Notes under the pieces: model-generated
Seen by the model: only the letters and a program-made list of their open reading frames with translations
The model's database searches: none
Told to the model about the DNA's origin: nothing
Assembly: GCA_022783665.1 (NCBI GenBank)
Contig: JALFZJ010000064.1
Span: forward strand, 1-36,720
DNA: 36,720 nt
Direction of reading: 5' to 3'
From: Arcanobacterium sp.
Lineage (GTDB): Bacteria; Actinomycetota; Actinomycetes; Actinomycetales; Actinomycetaceae
Shown here: positions 1-9,302 of the stretch, piece after piece
How the letters are laid out: each line of letters starts with the position of its first letter
Position numbering within the stretch: position 1 is the stretch's first letter
Program-made: the position numbers and the translations under genes

Positions 1-3000
1 TGGTGGGAACAATCCGAAATGGGCGGCACAGCAGCAGGCAACCTCCAGTACAACTCCAACCGCGGCGACAAACACGCAGTAGGAACGACAGTCGTTGGCT
101 CGTATCTGAACGACGAACTCACAGTCGCTCTTGACGAGTGGAAGAAAGCTAACAAAGGCTATACGAAGGTAGCATTCGAAGAAGCACAAGCCGAGAAGAT
201 TGCTGCGTATGAAGCTATTCATGGCAAAGGCTCAGCAATTGCCGAGACTGTTATCGCAACAGTGGCCGGCGATGGTTCCTATCGCCTTCCGTTCCGCGGT
301 CTGTACGGCGCTAGTGCTTCCACAAAGGGCGCTGTGGATGCGGATAAGTGGCATCAGCTTGCAGAAACCTCTGCTGCAGATCACGGTAAGATCACTTTGT
401 GGGACGGCGCTATTGTAGGTAAAGATAAGCGCCACATTAATTCGGACTACCTGTATGTCTACCCGATCGTTGACGGGAATCGTGATGTCTGGTCTGGCTC
501 TTTCGCGACTGCCATTTTCGATAAGGCTGTGCTGCCAGCGAACGAATTAGCGTCTTACAACATTTCAGACGTACGTTTCGCGTTGCTGACTGAAGATCCG
601 AACCATAACATCACCAATTACGATACGACGACGAACGTTGCGACGATTGGTGATACTGCGGTTTCGGAAACAATTGGTCTCGTGCCGACCCAGACGTACG
701 TTGTGGCTTGGAGTGAGAATGGCAAGCTCATTGATGGCTCCGAATGCCAGCTGACTGCTGATGAGCTTGGTCGACTCGAGTCCTGTGATTTCACAGTGCC
801 CGATACCATGACTTCTCCAACGATCTACACTTCGGCTGTTTACGCAGCGTCTGCTGACGGCAAGCCGTCTGGCGATCCGTTGCTGGCTGATAGTTTCCTC
901 GCTGATCCTGTGTACTTCGCACACGAGACTGTAAAGGGCGAAGCCAAGAAAGCAGATTTGACTGCTACGCCAGTGTTCAACAACCCGGCCACCCCCGGCG
1001 AAGAAGTAATGCCTACTGGCGCAACCTTCGCTTTCGCTGATCCAGATGCCGCAGCGGCTGATGGTTTGACGATTGATCCTACGACCGGTGTCATCTCCTG
1101 GCCGAAGGATTCACAGAAAGCCGGTGACATCACCGTTCCTGTGACGATGACCTACCAGATTAACCAGCAGACGTACACCAAGACTGCTAATGCCGCGTTT
1201 AACCTCACCGAGCCGACGCCGACTCAGGCGGATGAGATTGATCCTGGGACTGGTAGTGCGACGGGTAAGCCTGGCGAGGATGCTCCTGCCACGTTTACTG
1301 GTGATGAGATTCCTGGCGGTTCGGATATCACTCCTGGTGACAATGCGCCTGCCGGTTTCGTGCCGAACATTGACGCCGATGGTAACGTCACCGTGACCAT
1401 CCCAGACGATGCGACACCAGGCGAGTATACTGTCCCAGTCGTGATCACCTACCCAGACGGCTCTGAAGACGAAACCACCATCACCGTCACCGTGACCGAG
1501 AAGGACAATCCAGACGCTCCGCACATCACACCGATCGACGATCAGACTGTTGTTGAGGGTAACCCGATTGATCCTGTGAAGGTAGAGACGGACGACCCGG
1601 CAGCGAAGATTACGGTTAAGGGTGTTCCAGAAGGTGTGACCTTCGACGGTAAAGACGCGATCAGTGGTACTCCGGAGATCAACGACTGGGGTAAGGACGA
1701 AGAAACTCGCTCATTCACCGTGACCGTGACGGCAACCGACGAAGACGGTAACTCCAATGAGGAAACCTTCGTCATCACCGTTCAGCGTGACACGGATGGC
1801 GACGGCGAGCCCGACGTGACTGATCCTGATGATGATAATGACGGCTTCACCGACGATGAGGAGAAGACTGCTGGCACCGATCCAAAGGATCCAAACAGCA
1901 AGCCAAGCAAGGATTCCGATGGTGACGGTCTGACCGACGATCAGGAAAAGGAACTCGGTACCGATCCGAACAAGCCCGACACTGACGGTGACGGCGTGAA
2001 CGACGGCGACGAGGTTTCTGGCGACAAGAATCCGTTCAAGGACAACAAGTCCAACCCGGATGGCAAGCCTGGTAACACTGATCCACTCAACCCGGACTCT
2101 GACGGTGACGGTGTGAAAGACGGTGAAGAACTCAACACGATCGTGGACGACAACGGCAAGACCGTGACTGACCCGAACGCTAAGGACAAGATCACCGACC
2201 CGAACGCCAAAGACACCGATGGTGACGGTCTGACTGACGAGCAGGAGAAAGAGCTCGGCACTGACCCAACCAACCCGGACACGGATGGTGACGGTGTGAA
2301 GGACGGTGACGAAGTCAAGGACGGTACCGACCCGCTCAAGGCTGATACTGATGGTGACGGTCTGACCGATGGTGAAGAGAAGGAACTCGGAACTGATCCA
2401 AAGAACCCTGATACCGACGGCGACGGCATTAACGACGGCGACGAAGTCTCCGGCGATAAGAACCCCTTCGACAACGACGGCGACGGTAAGGGTGACCCGA
2501 CTGATCCGCTCAAGGCTGACACCGACGGTGATGGTGTCAAGGACGGCGACGAGATCAACACAATTGTTGACGAGAATGGCAAGACCGTTGCTGATCCGAA
2601 TGCCAAGGACGAAAAGACCGATCCAAACGTTCCAAACAAGACGGTTAAGAACCCAGATTGGAACGATACCTCGGTTATCCCAGGCACCTCAGTGAAGGTG
2701 CCGAATGTCGGCGGTGAAGTGCCGGCAGGCTCGACCGTCACGGTTGAGGGTCCTGGCACGGCGATACTGAACGAAGATGGTTCCATCACGGTGACGCCAA
2801 ACAAGGATGCCAAGCCTGGCGACACGATCACGGTGACCGTGCGCGACAAGGACGGCAACGTTCTCGACACGATCACGGTGACTGTGGGTGAACCGAAGCA
2901 GCCAAAGCTGGAGACGGTGAATCAGAAGAACGCGAAGCTCGCTAAGACCGGTGCTAACCTGGCCGGGTTTGGTGTGGCTGCTGCTGTGATGACGATTCTC

Positions 3001-3042
3001 GGTGTCGCAGCTACCGCTACTCGCCGCCGCCGCGAAGACTGA
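1..3042 (+). CDS. Sortase-anchored surface protein with thrombospondin type 3 repeats (5' end outside window)
   Basis: The frame is open from base 1 (Trp-Trp-Glu-Gln before the first Met at 19), so this is the C-terminal part of a larger secreted protein and base 19 need not be its start. The first ~310 residues resemble no family I can name. Two or three Ig-like/Rib-type beta domains follow (about nt 950-1790), with YPDG and ATDEDGNS motifs. Next come about eleven thrombospondin type 3 repeats (nt ~1790-2630) of the [18 protein letters not shown] kind; these Asp-rich loops bind calcium in known proteins. A final beta domain precedes LAKTG, a hydrophobic segment and RRRRED, a classic sortase cell-wall anchor. 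Within the repeat region, NTIVDxNGKTVxDPNAKD and [11 protein letters not shown] each occur twice, showing segmental duplication. Likely role: adhesin or stalk displayed on the wall; the ligand is unknown. Confidence 0.9.
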   Translation, partial: WWEQSEMGGTAAGNLQYNSNRGDKHAVGTTVVGSYLNDELTVALDEWKKANKGYTKVAFEEAQAEKIAAYEAIHGKGSAIAETVIATVAGDGSYRLPFRGLYGASASTKGAVDADKWHQLAETSAADHGKITLWDGAIVGKDKRHINSDYLYVYPIVDGNRDVWSGSFATAIFDKAVLPANELASYNISDVRFALLTEDPNHNITNYDTTTNVATIGDTAVSETIGLVPTQTYVVAWSENGKLIDGSECQLTADELGRLESCDFTVPDTMTSPTIYTSAVYAASADGKPSGDPLLADSFLADPVYFAHETVKGEAKKADLTATPVFNNPATPGEEVMPTGATFAFADPDAAAADGLTIDPTTGVISWPKDSQKAGDITVPVTMTYQINQQTYTKTANAAFNLTEPTPTQADEIDPGTGSATGKPGEDAPATFTGDEIPGGSDITPGDNAPAGFVPNIDADGNVTVTIPDDATPGEYTVPVVITYPDGSEDETTITVTVTEKDNPDAPHITPIDDQTVVEGNPIDPVKVETDDPAAKITVKGVPEGVTFDGKDAISGTPEINDWGKDEETRSFTVTVTATDEDGNSNEETFVITVQRDTDGDGEPDVTDPDDDNDGFTDDEEKTAGTDPKDPNSKPSKDSDGDGLTDDQEKELGTDPNKPDTDGDGVNDGDEVSGDKNPFKDNKSNPDGKPGNTDPLNPDSDGDGVKDGEELNTIVDDNGKTVTDPNAKDKITDPNAKDTDGDGLTDEQEKELGTDPTNPDTDGDGVKDGDEVKDGTDPLKADTDGDGLTDGEEKELGTDPKNPDTDGDGINDGDEVSGDKNPFDNDGDGKGDPTDPLKADTDGDGVKDGDEINTIVDENGKTVADPNAKDEKTDPNVPNKTVKNPDWNDTSVIPGTSVKVPNVGGEVPAGSTVTVEGPGTAILNEDGSITVTPNKDAKPGDTITVTVRDKDGNVLDTITVTVGEPKQPKLETVNQKNAKLAKTGANLAGFGVAAAVMTILGVAATATRRRRED

Positions 3043-3133
3043 GAGTACTTGTGAAGCCGCGTGTTGTGATAAACTGTGCGCCCACGCAGGGTTACAGCCA
3101 GCGCAACACAAAGCTCCCAGTAAACTCACCAGC

Positions 3134-3200
3134 CGGTTACGTAATATAACCGAATAACATAAGGGTGGGTGACGCCTAATGCGTCACCCACCCTTATGTT
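3134..3200 (+). terminator. Double hairpin after the surface protein gene
   Basis: A 6-bp stem (3134-3139 with 3147-3152, CGGTTA/TAACCG) is followed by a perfect 20-bp inverted repeat, arms 3156-3175 and 3181-3200, with the 5-nt loop CTAAT. There is no T-run after it, as is common for actinobacterial terminators. It lies about 110 bp after the stop codon and could also act as a bidirectional block. Confidence 0.75.
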
Positions 3201-3253
3201 CTCTGCATGAGCACCCCATTGCCATAGTAAAAACACTGCGTCGACTCGAATCG

Positions 3254-3519
3254 ATGATCAAAGATGCTGCGGCATTGCTCGATGATGCACGCCCCGAGGA
3301 TTTCGACGTTGATATTCACTGTGGTGCCGACGAGACTAGAGAGCTGGTTGGTGCCTACGAAGAACCTCTGCGGTAGAACGGCAAGCCAGCCAAAATCTTG
3401 CCATTGCTTCTCGTAAAGCAGTGCGCGTTATGCGTAGCAAAGGGATCCCCGTGCAAGATATCGCGAATCTTCTCGGCGTGACCCCAGGACGCGTTTCTCA
3501 ACTCGCTAACCAGCCATAG
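3254..3519 (+). pseudogene. Frameshifted small HTH protein (antitoxin-like)
   Basis: The frame starting at ATG 3254 encodes MIKDAAALLDDARPEDF... and stops at 3374-3376. The frame displaced by -1 then continues from about 3358 to a TAG at 3517-3519 and encodes a convincing helix-turn-helix: SKGIPVQDIANLLGVTPGRV. The second frame is closed upstream by a TAG just before 3340 and has no good start, so the two halves look like one ~90-residue gene broken by a single-base deletion near 3360-3376. An ATG at 3179 in the first frame lies inside the upstream hairpin and is an unlikely start. Small proteins of this layout are often antitoxin-like regulators, but I cannot name the family. A sequencing error or programmed frameshift is possible; no slippery heptamer is visible. 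Confidence 0.6.
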
Positions 3520-3524
3520 CCGCG

Positions 3525-3612
3525 TGCAGAATCGCAACGAAACCTTTGCAGAATGGCAATGACAGGGTTGCAGAATGGCAATGCAAGGCTTGCAGAATCG
3601 CGACGATACTAT
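3525..3612. repeat. Four tandem 22-bp repeats, each with a TTGC-N6-GCAA-type palindrome
   Basis: Copies start at 3525, 3547, 3569 and 3591, exactly 22 bp apart. The conserved core is TGCAGAATSGCRAYG; the two central copies read TTGCAGAATGGCAA, a dyad with 4-bp arms. Twenty-two bp is about two helical turns, so all sites face the same side of the DNA. The array begins 6 bp after the broken HTH gene and ends about 80 bp before the gpmA -10 box. It resembles an operator or iteron array. What binds it is unknown; the neighbouring HTH protein is the obvious candidate. Confidence 0.8.
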
Positions 3613-3689
3613 TGCCGAACTATGTCAGTCACTTGACTGTTCGCCCATGGTACAGACGAAAATCCCACGCTGGGTAAGTGATGCGCCGA

Positions 3690-3695
3690 TACAAT
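3690..3695 (+). promoter_or_regulatory. Predicted -10 box of gpmA
   Basis: TACAAT fits the actinobacterial TANNNT -10 consensus. No convincing -35 lies 16-18 bp upstream. A start near 3702 would give a leader of about 48 nt before the ATG at 3750. Confidence 0.5.
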
Positions 3696-3749
3696 AGAGA
3701 CGGTGCGCAACAGCGCATTCCCGAGACGTCTACGAGCAAGGGAAATGAT

Positions 3750-4490
3750 ATGACCTACAAACTCCTTTTGGTGCGCCACGGCCAAAGCGAATGGAACGCT
3801 TTGAATCTATTTACCGGCTGGGTGGATGTGCCACTTTCAGAGCAGGGCGTTGAGGAGGCTACCCGCGCGGGCAAGCTTCTTACCGATGCCGGTGTGCTCC
3901 CCGATATTCTGCACACATCGATGCTTCGCCGCGCCATTATGACGGCGAATCTGGCTCTCGATTCTGCAGATCGTCACTGGATTCCGGTGAAGCGGAACTG
4001 GCGCCTGAACGAACGCCACTACGGCGCTCTTCAAGGCAAGAACAAGAAAGAAATCCGCGACGAGTTCGGCGAAGAACAATTCATGCTATGGCGCCGTTCC
4101 TACGATGTGCCACCGCCGGAAATCGAGCTCGGTTCACAGTATTCTCAAGACGCCGACCCGCGCTATGCCGGCGAACCGATTCCTCGCACCGAGTGCCTAA
4201 AAGACGTGCTTGAGCGTCTCCTGCCATATTGGGAAGAAGAGATCGTTCCAGATCTCAAGACGGGTAAGACGGTAATGATCGCCGCGCATGGCAACTCTCT
4301 GCGCGCTATCGTAAAGCATCTCGACGATATTTCAGACGACGCTATCGCCGGCCTGAATATCCCAACGGGTATTCCGCTCTACTATGAGCTCGACGAGGAA
4401 ACCCTCAAACCAGTCACGAAGGGTGGCACCTATCTCGATCCTGAAGCTGCAAAAGCCGCAATTGAGGCAGTAGCTAACCAGGGCAAGTAA
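3750..4490 (+). CDS. gpmA: 2,3-bisphosphoglycerate-dependent phosphoglycerate mutase
   Basis: This 246-residue protein has the normal length for dPGM. It interconverts 3- and 2-phosphoglycerate in cytosolic glycolysis and gluconeogenesis. The phosphohistidine motif [10 protein letters not shown] (His10) and the second active-site motif AAHGNSLRA (about residue 183) are present, as are [14 protein letters not shown] and the C-terminal [12 protein letters not shown] segment. I chose ATG 3750 because the [11 protein letters not shown] start matches the family and AAGGG sits just upstream. The frame extends upstream to 3678, but those residues are not family-like. It is monocistronic, with a predicted promoter at 3690 and a large hairpin after it. 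Confidence 0.96.
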   Translation: MTYKLLLVRHGQSEWNALNLFTGWVDVPLSEQGVEEATRAGKLLTDAGVLPDILHTSMLRRAIMTANLALDSADRHWIPVKRNWRLNERHYGALQGKNKKEIRDEFGEEQFMLWRRSYDVPPPEIELGSQYSQDADPRYAGEPIPRTECLKDVLERLLPYWEEEIVPDLKTGKTVMIAAHGNSLRAIVKHLDDISDDAIAGLNIPTGIPLYYELDEETLKPVTKGGTYLDPEAAKAAIEAVANQGK

Positions 4491-4536
4491 GGCCAGCCAT
4501 TAGAACAATGCAGGTAACATACCCTCAGTAACTCAC

Positions 4537-4610
4537 AGAGTGGCTCAGATCCTCCCGGCGGTGAGATCGTTTCTCGATCTCACCGGCCGAAACATAATCT
4601 GAGCCACTCT
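4537..4610. terminator. Nested inverted repeat between convergent gpmA and the LCP-like gene
   Basis: A 14-bp outer stem (4537-4550 with 4597-4610) encloses an 11-bp inner stem (4559-4569 with 4575-4585, loop TTTCT). The element lies between two convergent genes and probably terminates both. Confidence 0.75.
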
Positions 4611-4696
4611 CCGTTATTCGAAGGTACCCAAGCCGTCGCACATGAGAAGGCGTTGATGCGTCTCGTTGATGCGATCGTCGCCGCGAGCTGAGATCA

Positions 4697-5854
4697 TCAG
4701 CGCGCGAAAGCTGCCTTAAGTGCGGCGTCATCAATCAATACTGCCTGGCTACCTCCGAGCGTTGACTCAACGCCCATATTCGGTGCAATCTGCAGATCAA
4801 TCTGCGAGGAGTCAAGGCCACGCAACATCTGGTAAATGCGGTTCACCTCAATCATCGAAACATCCGAATCTACAGCGAGATAGCTTTGCATCTTGTTGTG
4901 GAAGCCAAGCAGCTTATACATCGAATCGAACGCCTGGCCATCGAGCAACGCATCAAAAATCGCCCCGATCCATTCCTGCTGGCCATTAAGCCATTCAAGC
5001 CCCCGCTTGGCGCCGCGCGGTTTCTCGCCGATCTTTTCGGCGGCATCTTTACCAGAAACGGCTACGCCACCAAGCATTACACCACCAGCGGCGTCACTCG
5101 CCGCGATCAAGCCGGTTGTGCTCGTGAGTGCAAGATGATCTACGTGCATGCCTGTGGCTTGCTCAAGCGTGGCGATCACAAGTGCCGCGCCTCCAAAGGC
5201 GTAGGCATCATAGAGCGTTCCGAAGGAATAGCCAGGGATATCGAGCCACGAATCAGAAGGGAACAGTATGCTTTCGATTCCCTCCGGTGCCACACGCATC
5301 AGCAAAAATGTGTCGATCTCTTTGGCGTTTTCTTGCCAAGACGCCGGATCCTGCGAAAGCTCTGTAGAGCCGGAAAGCACCGCAAACACTTCGCCGCTTT
5401 GATCGGCAGGCCGGTTGCCGTCTACAAAAGCATCTACCTGCGCAAAAGGAGGCTCCAAAGTTGCCACCATATTGAGTTTCGACTGCGCCCATGCCAACGT
5501 GCCAACCACGATGCACACAATCAGCACAATCGAGATACCGATGGTGACGCCCACCTGTTTGAATTTGTTATCTGGCGGCGGAGGGATGAAGTACACCTCG
5601 CGGTAGGCTGGCTTTTCGGCCGAGTCGCCAGGTTGCTCGTGTTCAGCAGGCTTGGAAGCCTTCGCTTGAACTTGTGATTCATTATCTTGAGCATGCGATT
5701 GATCATCGGCAACGGCGTGGGTTTGCGCCGCCTCGCCTGCCTCATTGGGCTTGTTGGCCTCGCTCGCGTCATCGGGCTTCTTGGCCTCATTCGCCGCGGT
5801 CTGCGGTGCCTCATCAAGTGCGTCGGGGCTCGCAGGCGTCTTGTGCCTCGCCAT
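4697..5854 (-). CDS. LCP-domain protein lacking the catalytic signature residues
   Basis: This 385-residue protein has an acidic Ala/Glu/Lys/Pro-rich cytoplasmic N-terminus (1-98), one membrane segment (about 100-122) and an extracytoplasmic domain that aligns by eye with the LCP enzyme at 7342-8424. LCP enzymes transfer glycopolymers such as teichoic acid-like chains from lipid carriers to the wall. Here the key residues are gone: GSDSR is SGSTE (161-165), the RSD motif is EID, IPRDSWV is FPSDSWL, and the conserved Arg cluster DRVRRQQ is replaced by RGLEWLNGQQ. The fold motifs YAFGGAALVIATLEQ and VDHLAL remain. It is probably a non-catalytic paralogue with a regulatory or binding role. ATG 5854 has AAAGGGCGG upstream; the frame runs up to 5950 but without a better start. 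Confidence 0.8.
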   Translation of the reverse strand: MARHKTPASPDALDEAPQTAANEAKKPDDASEANKPNEAGEAAQTHAVADDQSHAQDNESQVQAKASKPAEHEQPGDSAEKPAYREVYFIPPPPDNKFKQVGVTIGISIVLIVCIVVGTLAWAQSKLNMVATLEPPFAQVDAFVDGNRPADQSGEVFAVLSGSTELSQDPASWQENAKEIDTFLLMRVAPEGIESILFPSDSWLDIPGYSFGTLYDAYAFGGAALVIATLEQATGMHVDHLALTSTTGLIAASDAAGGVMLGGVAVSGKDAAEKIGEKPRGAKRGLEWLNGQQEWIGAIFDALLDGQAFDSMYKLLGFHNKMQSYLAVDSDVSMIEVNRIYQMLRGLDSSQIDLQIAPNMGVESTLGGSQAVLIDDAALKAAFAR

Positions 5855-6053
5855 CTTACACCGCCCTTTCGCATGGCTGTGATGCCTCAAAACTCTGTGA
5901 ATCGTAGCGACGATCACGATTCTAGCAAATGCCTGCGCTGCTCTCTGCAATAATCATCAGCTAAAATACCAGTAGTCGACTCACGCAAATCATATAACTA
6001 CGACGCCACATCATCTAAACTACGGCACCTTCAGGTGTGTGAGGTTGAAAATC

Positions 6054-7043
6054 ATGGCAGCACTATCGAAGAGAACGAAACGACGCCTGATCGCGCTGGT
6101 GGTACTCGTTGTGCTCGCGGTAGCTGCCGGAATATACAACTTCAATATGAATGCTTCTGGCGCGATTGTTGACGAGTATGATCTCGCAGTGGCTCGCGAA
6201 ACCGGAGCGATGAATGCGCTTCAAGCATCAATTGATACCGCCGAAGTGTTGAATAACCAGTGCGATAAGCTTACAGACGACGCCGCGGCATGTTCCGCTC
6301 TAGATCACGCTTTGCGTGAAGCCAAAGATGCGAAACCCTATCCCGCAGTAGAGCAGAGCTCTTCGCGTAACACGTATCGCGAAGGGCGTTCCGCAGTAGA
6401 TGAGAATCGCAAGACAATCAATCAGCTCCGCCTCGATCTCAACGCCGCGATTTCTGGGGTAGTAGACGCTCAGCAAAGCGGTGCCGAAAGTTCACTTAAC
6501 GAGGCACGCAATGAGCTTCAAGATGCGATCAGAGAACTCGAAGAGCTTGTGGAATCGGCAGAGGAAGCCGTGGCCGATCCACAAACGATTACCGATGCAC
6601 GTTTTGTAATCGATGAGGCCGAAGATCTCCTTGATGCCACTACGGTTTCAGCTCTTGCTCAAGAGCAAATCGATGGCATTAGTACTACAGGTATTGTGAA
6701 AGCTATCGAGGATGCCGGCAAAAATCTTGCCGCAATGACTCAGCGTGTGACTGAAGCGCGCGATGCTGTGCAAGCTTCCGCAGATCAGTACGTGCTGGAT
6801 CAGCAAGCAGCTGAACTAGCGCAGACGCCTGCCGATCAACAACCGTTTGAGCAGGCTCCGGAGCAAACCTACACCCCGCAGCAGCAGACTCAGCAGAATA
6901 CGCCTGCCCCACGTGCGCCGTCTACCCCAGCTCCCGCGCCTACTCCGCAACCGCAGCCCTCCACGCCTACTCCTGCGCCACCGGATGAACCCGCACCGGA
7001 TTCGGGTACGCAGCCAGGTGACGGAACTGTACCGACGGAGTAG
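6054..7043 (+). CDS. Membrane-anchored coiled-coil protein with Pro-rich tail, function unknown
   Basis: The 329-residue product has a basic N-terminus, one hydrophobic segment (about residues 13-31) and no lysines or arginines that would suggest further membrane spans. An Ala/Glu/Gln-rich region predicted to be helical (about 35-250) contains heptad-like stretches such as NELQDAIRELEELVESAEEAV. The last ~80 residues are Gln-, then Pro/Ala/Thr-rich, a typical wall-spanning linker. It is therefore likely an envelope protein exposed outside the membrane. I do not recognise a family. ATG 6054 has GAGG 9 nt upstream; the GTG at 6039 is less likely. It sits between the LCP-like gene (divergent) and the LCP gene (convergent), which suggests wall-related work. 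Confidence 0.75.
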   Translation: MAALSKRTKRRLIALVVLVVLAVAAGIYNFNMNASGAIVDEYDLAVARETGAMNALQASIDTAEVLNNQCDKLTDDAAACSALDHALREAKDAKPYPAVEQSSSRNTYREGRSAVDENRKTINQLRLDLNAAISGVVDAQQSGAESSLNEARNELQDAIRELEELVESAEEAVADPQTITDARFVIDEAEDLLDATTVSALAQEQIDGISTTGIVKAIEDAGKNLAAMTQRVTEARDAVQASADQYVLDQQAAELAQTPADQQPFEQAPEQTYTPQQQTQQNTPAPRAPSTPAPAPTPQPQPSTPTPAPPDEPAPDSGTQPGDGTVPTE

Positions 7044-7341
7044 TCACGAACTCACTCAATCGGCTTACTAGCGTTTGGCTTATGTCTGCAAGGTAGTAAC
7101 CGTACAACTACCGGCGCAATCAACCGAGGCCACCGGAATAACCAGCCGGCAGAGGTACTCGCACAGCAAACAGATGGGCGGATTAAACTCATCTCAGCTC
7201 GGGCAACTCTGGAATACATGCGATCACCATGGCGCAGCGATTTCCAAGCATCGCGGGATGATGCTTCTCGGCGAGCACTTGCGGCTGAGCAAACCATCGT
7301 AACGTGGCGGTGTTGGCGCCTTCCCTTACTGTACGGCGGTT
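7044..7341. other. 298-bp gap between convergent genes, no confident gene
   Basis: The frame of the preceding gene stays open after its TAG for another 120 codons, to 7406, running into the antisense of the LCP gene. Part of it looks protein-like (for example SARATLEYMRSPWRSDFQAS at about 7190-7250), but there is no start codon with a ribosome-binding site in its first half. A decayed extension or chance open frame are both possible. I see no clear terminator hairpin. Confidence 0.3.
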
Positions 7342-8424
7342 TTACCTCACCGGCTCAGAATCGATTGAGCGTAGCTCGCCTTGGTTGGCTGCAATGTATG
7401 ACGTAGCGTTATCCTGCACGAAGGCGTCAAACAAAGGTGCCGCGCGATCCATATCGAGGTTAACGATAGACTGCCCATCGGCGGAGGTGCCCGTACCGGC
7501 CACCGGCACCGTGATGAACTGGAAATCATCGGAACGGACGTCCGTCATACTCGCAGCAAGCGAAGCGATCTCCGTCATCCCCAAAGAATCATCCACTGCT
7601 ACGTAGGGGCTCATCGCATTGTAGAGATCAAGGATCTTGGTGGGCGAGCTGAGAGTATCGGCGGTAAGTACCTGCTTCATGACGGTACTCATCCACAACT
7701 GTTGCCTGCGCACGCGATCGAAATCGCCGCCGACCAAGGATTTACGTTCACGCACGAACGCTAGAGCCTCAGCGCCAGAATAATGCTTCGTGCCTTCTGT
7801 TGTGCTGGTGAGATCCACGCCGCCTACAAGATCAGTAAGCTTCACGAAGGAAGTGAAATCCATCAAAGCTACATGATCGATCGGGATATTCGTAAGCTGC
7901 TCGACGGTGGAGATAGCAAGGGAGGGCCCGCCGAAGGCAAGAGCAGCATTGATTTTCGCGTCGCCATGGCCTGGGATGGGCACCCACGAGTCACGCGGGA
8001 TCGACATCACGTTTACTTTCCCGCGATCGCCCGAGATCTGCATAATCATCAGGGCGTCTGAGCGGGTTCCGCCTTGTGCGATTGCTTTGAGATCCCCGCC
8101 TGATGTGCGCGAATCGGAGCCAAGAATCAGGATATTGACAGGCCTCTCATCCTCAGGCTGTACCGGCTCCGGGCGTGGAGTTTCGATTTTGGTGAAAGGA
8201 TCGGCAATCTGCTCAATCTGGCCAAATTTGGAGTTAATCCACCAGGCACCCACGCCGATAAGCGAACCCAGCACGAGAATCAAAGCGGCAAGTACTACGA
8301 GCACTTTTCGCCCGTTTTTCGTGCCACGTGGATGGGCGCTTGGCACGAACTCCTCGTCTGTTGATTCAACGCCGTCAGGGTTGATAGCCCCATTGGGGCT
8401 ATCAGGGGTGTCTGGGGTACTCAT
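7342..8424 (-). CDS. LytR-CpsA-Psr (LCP) family glycopolymer transferase
   Basis: This 360-residue protein has a cytoplasmic N-terminus, one membrane span (about 41-61) and an extracytoplasmic LCP domain. LCP enzymes attach secondary wall polymers to peptidoglycan from a polyprenyl carrier. Signature motifs are intact: NILILGSDSR (97-106), RSDALMI (121-127), IPRDSWVPIPG (142-152) and ALAFVRERK...GDFDRVRRQQ (220-242). ATG 8424 was chosen because AGGAAGGA lies just upstream; the frame extends to 8682, but that part runs into the carD promoter region. It is divergent from carD and lies 1.5 kb from the degenerate paralogue at 4697-5854. Confidence 0.93.
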   Translation of the reverse strand: MSTPDTPDSPNGAINPDGVESTDEEFVPSAHPRGTKNGRKVLVVLAALILVLGSLIGVGAWWINSKFGQIEQIADPFTKIETPRPEPVQPEDERPVNILILGSDSRTSGGDLKAIAQGGTRSDALMIMQISGDRGKVNVMSIPRDSWVPIPGHGDAKINAALAFGGPSLAISTVEQLTNIPIDHVALMDFTSFVKLTDLVGGVDLTSTTEGTKHYSGAEALAFVRERKSLVGGDFDRVRRQQLWMSTVMKQVLTADTLSSPTKILDLYNAMSPYVAVDDSLGMTEIASLAASMTDVRSDDFQFITVPVAGTGTSADGQSIVNLDMDRAAPLFDAFVQDNATSYIAANQGELRSIDSEPVR

Positions 8425-8607
8425 TTGGTATCCTTCCTGCTGCATTCTCCACACTAATTCTAATCCTCCAAAGACTCTCCGATCGCGTTTATTGGCGTAA
8501 TGGGAGGCACAGTTCGCTGCCCGCATGTGTTTATCGCTCCTGCTTTTGCCCGGTGAAAAAGCATTCCTTGTGGAGGCATTCGCGGCGAAGCGCAGGGGAT
8601 GATTTGG

Positions 8608-8613
8608 TAGAAT
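8608..8613 (+). promoter_or_regulatory. Predicted -10 box of the carD operon
   Basis: TAGAAT lies 32 nt before the carD ATG. No good -35 is visible. The 221-bp divergent gap to the LCP gene must hold promoters for both directions. Confidence 0.45.
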
Positions 8614-8645
8614 GAGACGTAATTGAGCAGAAAGAGTGGCAACGA

Positions 8646-9293
8646 ATGGCGTACAAAATCGGTGAGACTGTTGTGTATCCACATCACGGAGCCGCCTACA
8701 TTCAAGACATCTCCGAAAAGACGATTCGCGGCGAAAAGCGCCTCTATCTTTCCCTTCGGCTTGTGCAAGGTGATATGGAGATCGAGGTGCCGGCAGATTC
8801 GATCGAACAGGTGGGCGTGCGCGACGTCTCTAATGACGAGCAGCTTGAGCATGTGTTCGGTATTCTTCGTGAAGAAAATGTGGATGAACCGGCGAACTGG
8901 TCGCGCCGATATAAGGCGAATGGCGAGAAGCTCACCTCGGGCGATGTGAATAAGGTAGCTGAAGTTGTGCGTGATCTTTCGCGGCGTGACGACGAACGCG
9001 GCCTTTCTGCCGGCGAGAAGCGTATGCTTGCCCGGGCTCGCGGGATTCTTGGTTCGGAAGTTGCCTTAGCGCGCAGTATTTCTGAAGACGACGCAAACGT
9101 ATTACTTAACGAAATCCTCGGCGAGTTTTCCGCCGGTTCGGCTGCCTCGGGCGAGACGCCTGCATCTCCAGTGAGTGCGGAGTCGGCCGGAAGCCCAGCA
9201 TCTGCAGGAAGTGCTGACTCGGCTGCGGATGCAGAAGCAGGCGAGCACACGTCGTCTGCCGATAGCGCCACTCCTTCTCGGCGCGCTGAGTAG
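8646..9293 (+). CDS. carD: CarD family RNA polymerase-binding transcription regulator
   Basis: The 215-residue protein starts with the CarD/TRCF Tudor-like RNA polymerase interaction domain ([22 protein letters not shown] start, residues 1-~60), followed by the helical DNA-binding C-terminal domain ([27 protein letters not shown], to ~160). CarD stabilises open complexes at actinobacterial promoters, which often have poor -35 boxes like those seen in this window. The last ~55 residues are an unusual Ala/Ser/Gly/Glu low-complexity tail not present in mycobacterial CarD (about 162 residues). GAAAGAG precedes the ATG. It is the first gene of a tight carD-ispD-ispF cluster. Confidence 0.95.
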   Translation: MAYKIGETVVYPHHGAAYIQDISEKTIRGEKRLYLSLRLVQGDMEIEVPADSIEQVGVRDVSNDEQLEHVFGILREENVDEPANWSRRYKANGEKLTSGDVNKVAEVVRDLSRRDDERGLSAGEKRMLARARGILGSEVALARSISEDDANVLLNEILGEFSAGSAASGETPASPVSAESAGSPASAGSADSAADAEAGEHTSSADSATPSRRAE

Positions 9294-9302
9294 GCGCCGG
9301 CG

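Noticed and set aside
1941..2876. Long minus-strand open frame (311 codons) opposite the surface protein repeats
   Set aside because: It is the antisense of Asp/Gly-rich calcium repeats; its Ser/Pro/Val composition follows from GAC/GGT codons on the other strand, and it has no ribosome-binding site.
3525..3612. CRISPR array
   Set aside because: The 22-bp units are directly adjacent with no unique spacers, and there are no cas genes.
4886..5677. 263-codon plus-strand frame inside the LCP-like gene
   Set aside because: Arg/His/Cys-rich composition typical of a shadow frame; the minus-strand reading shows a real LCP fold.
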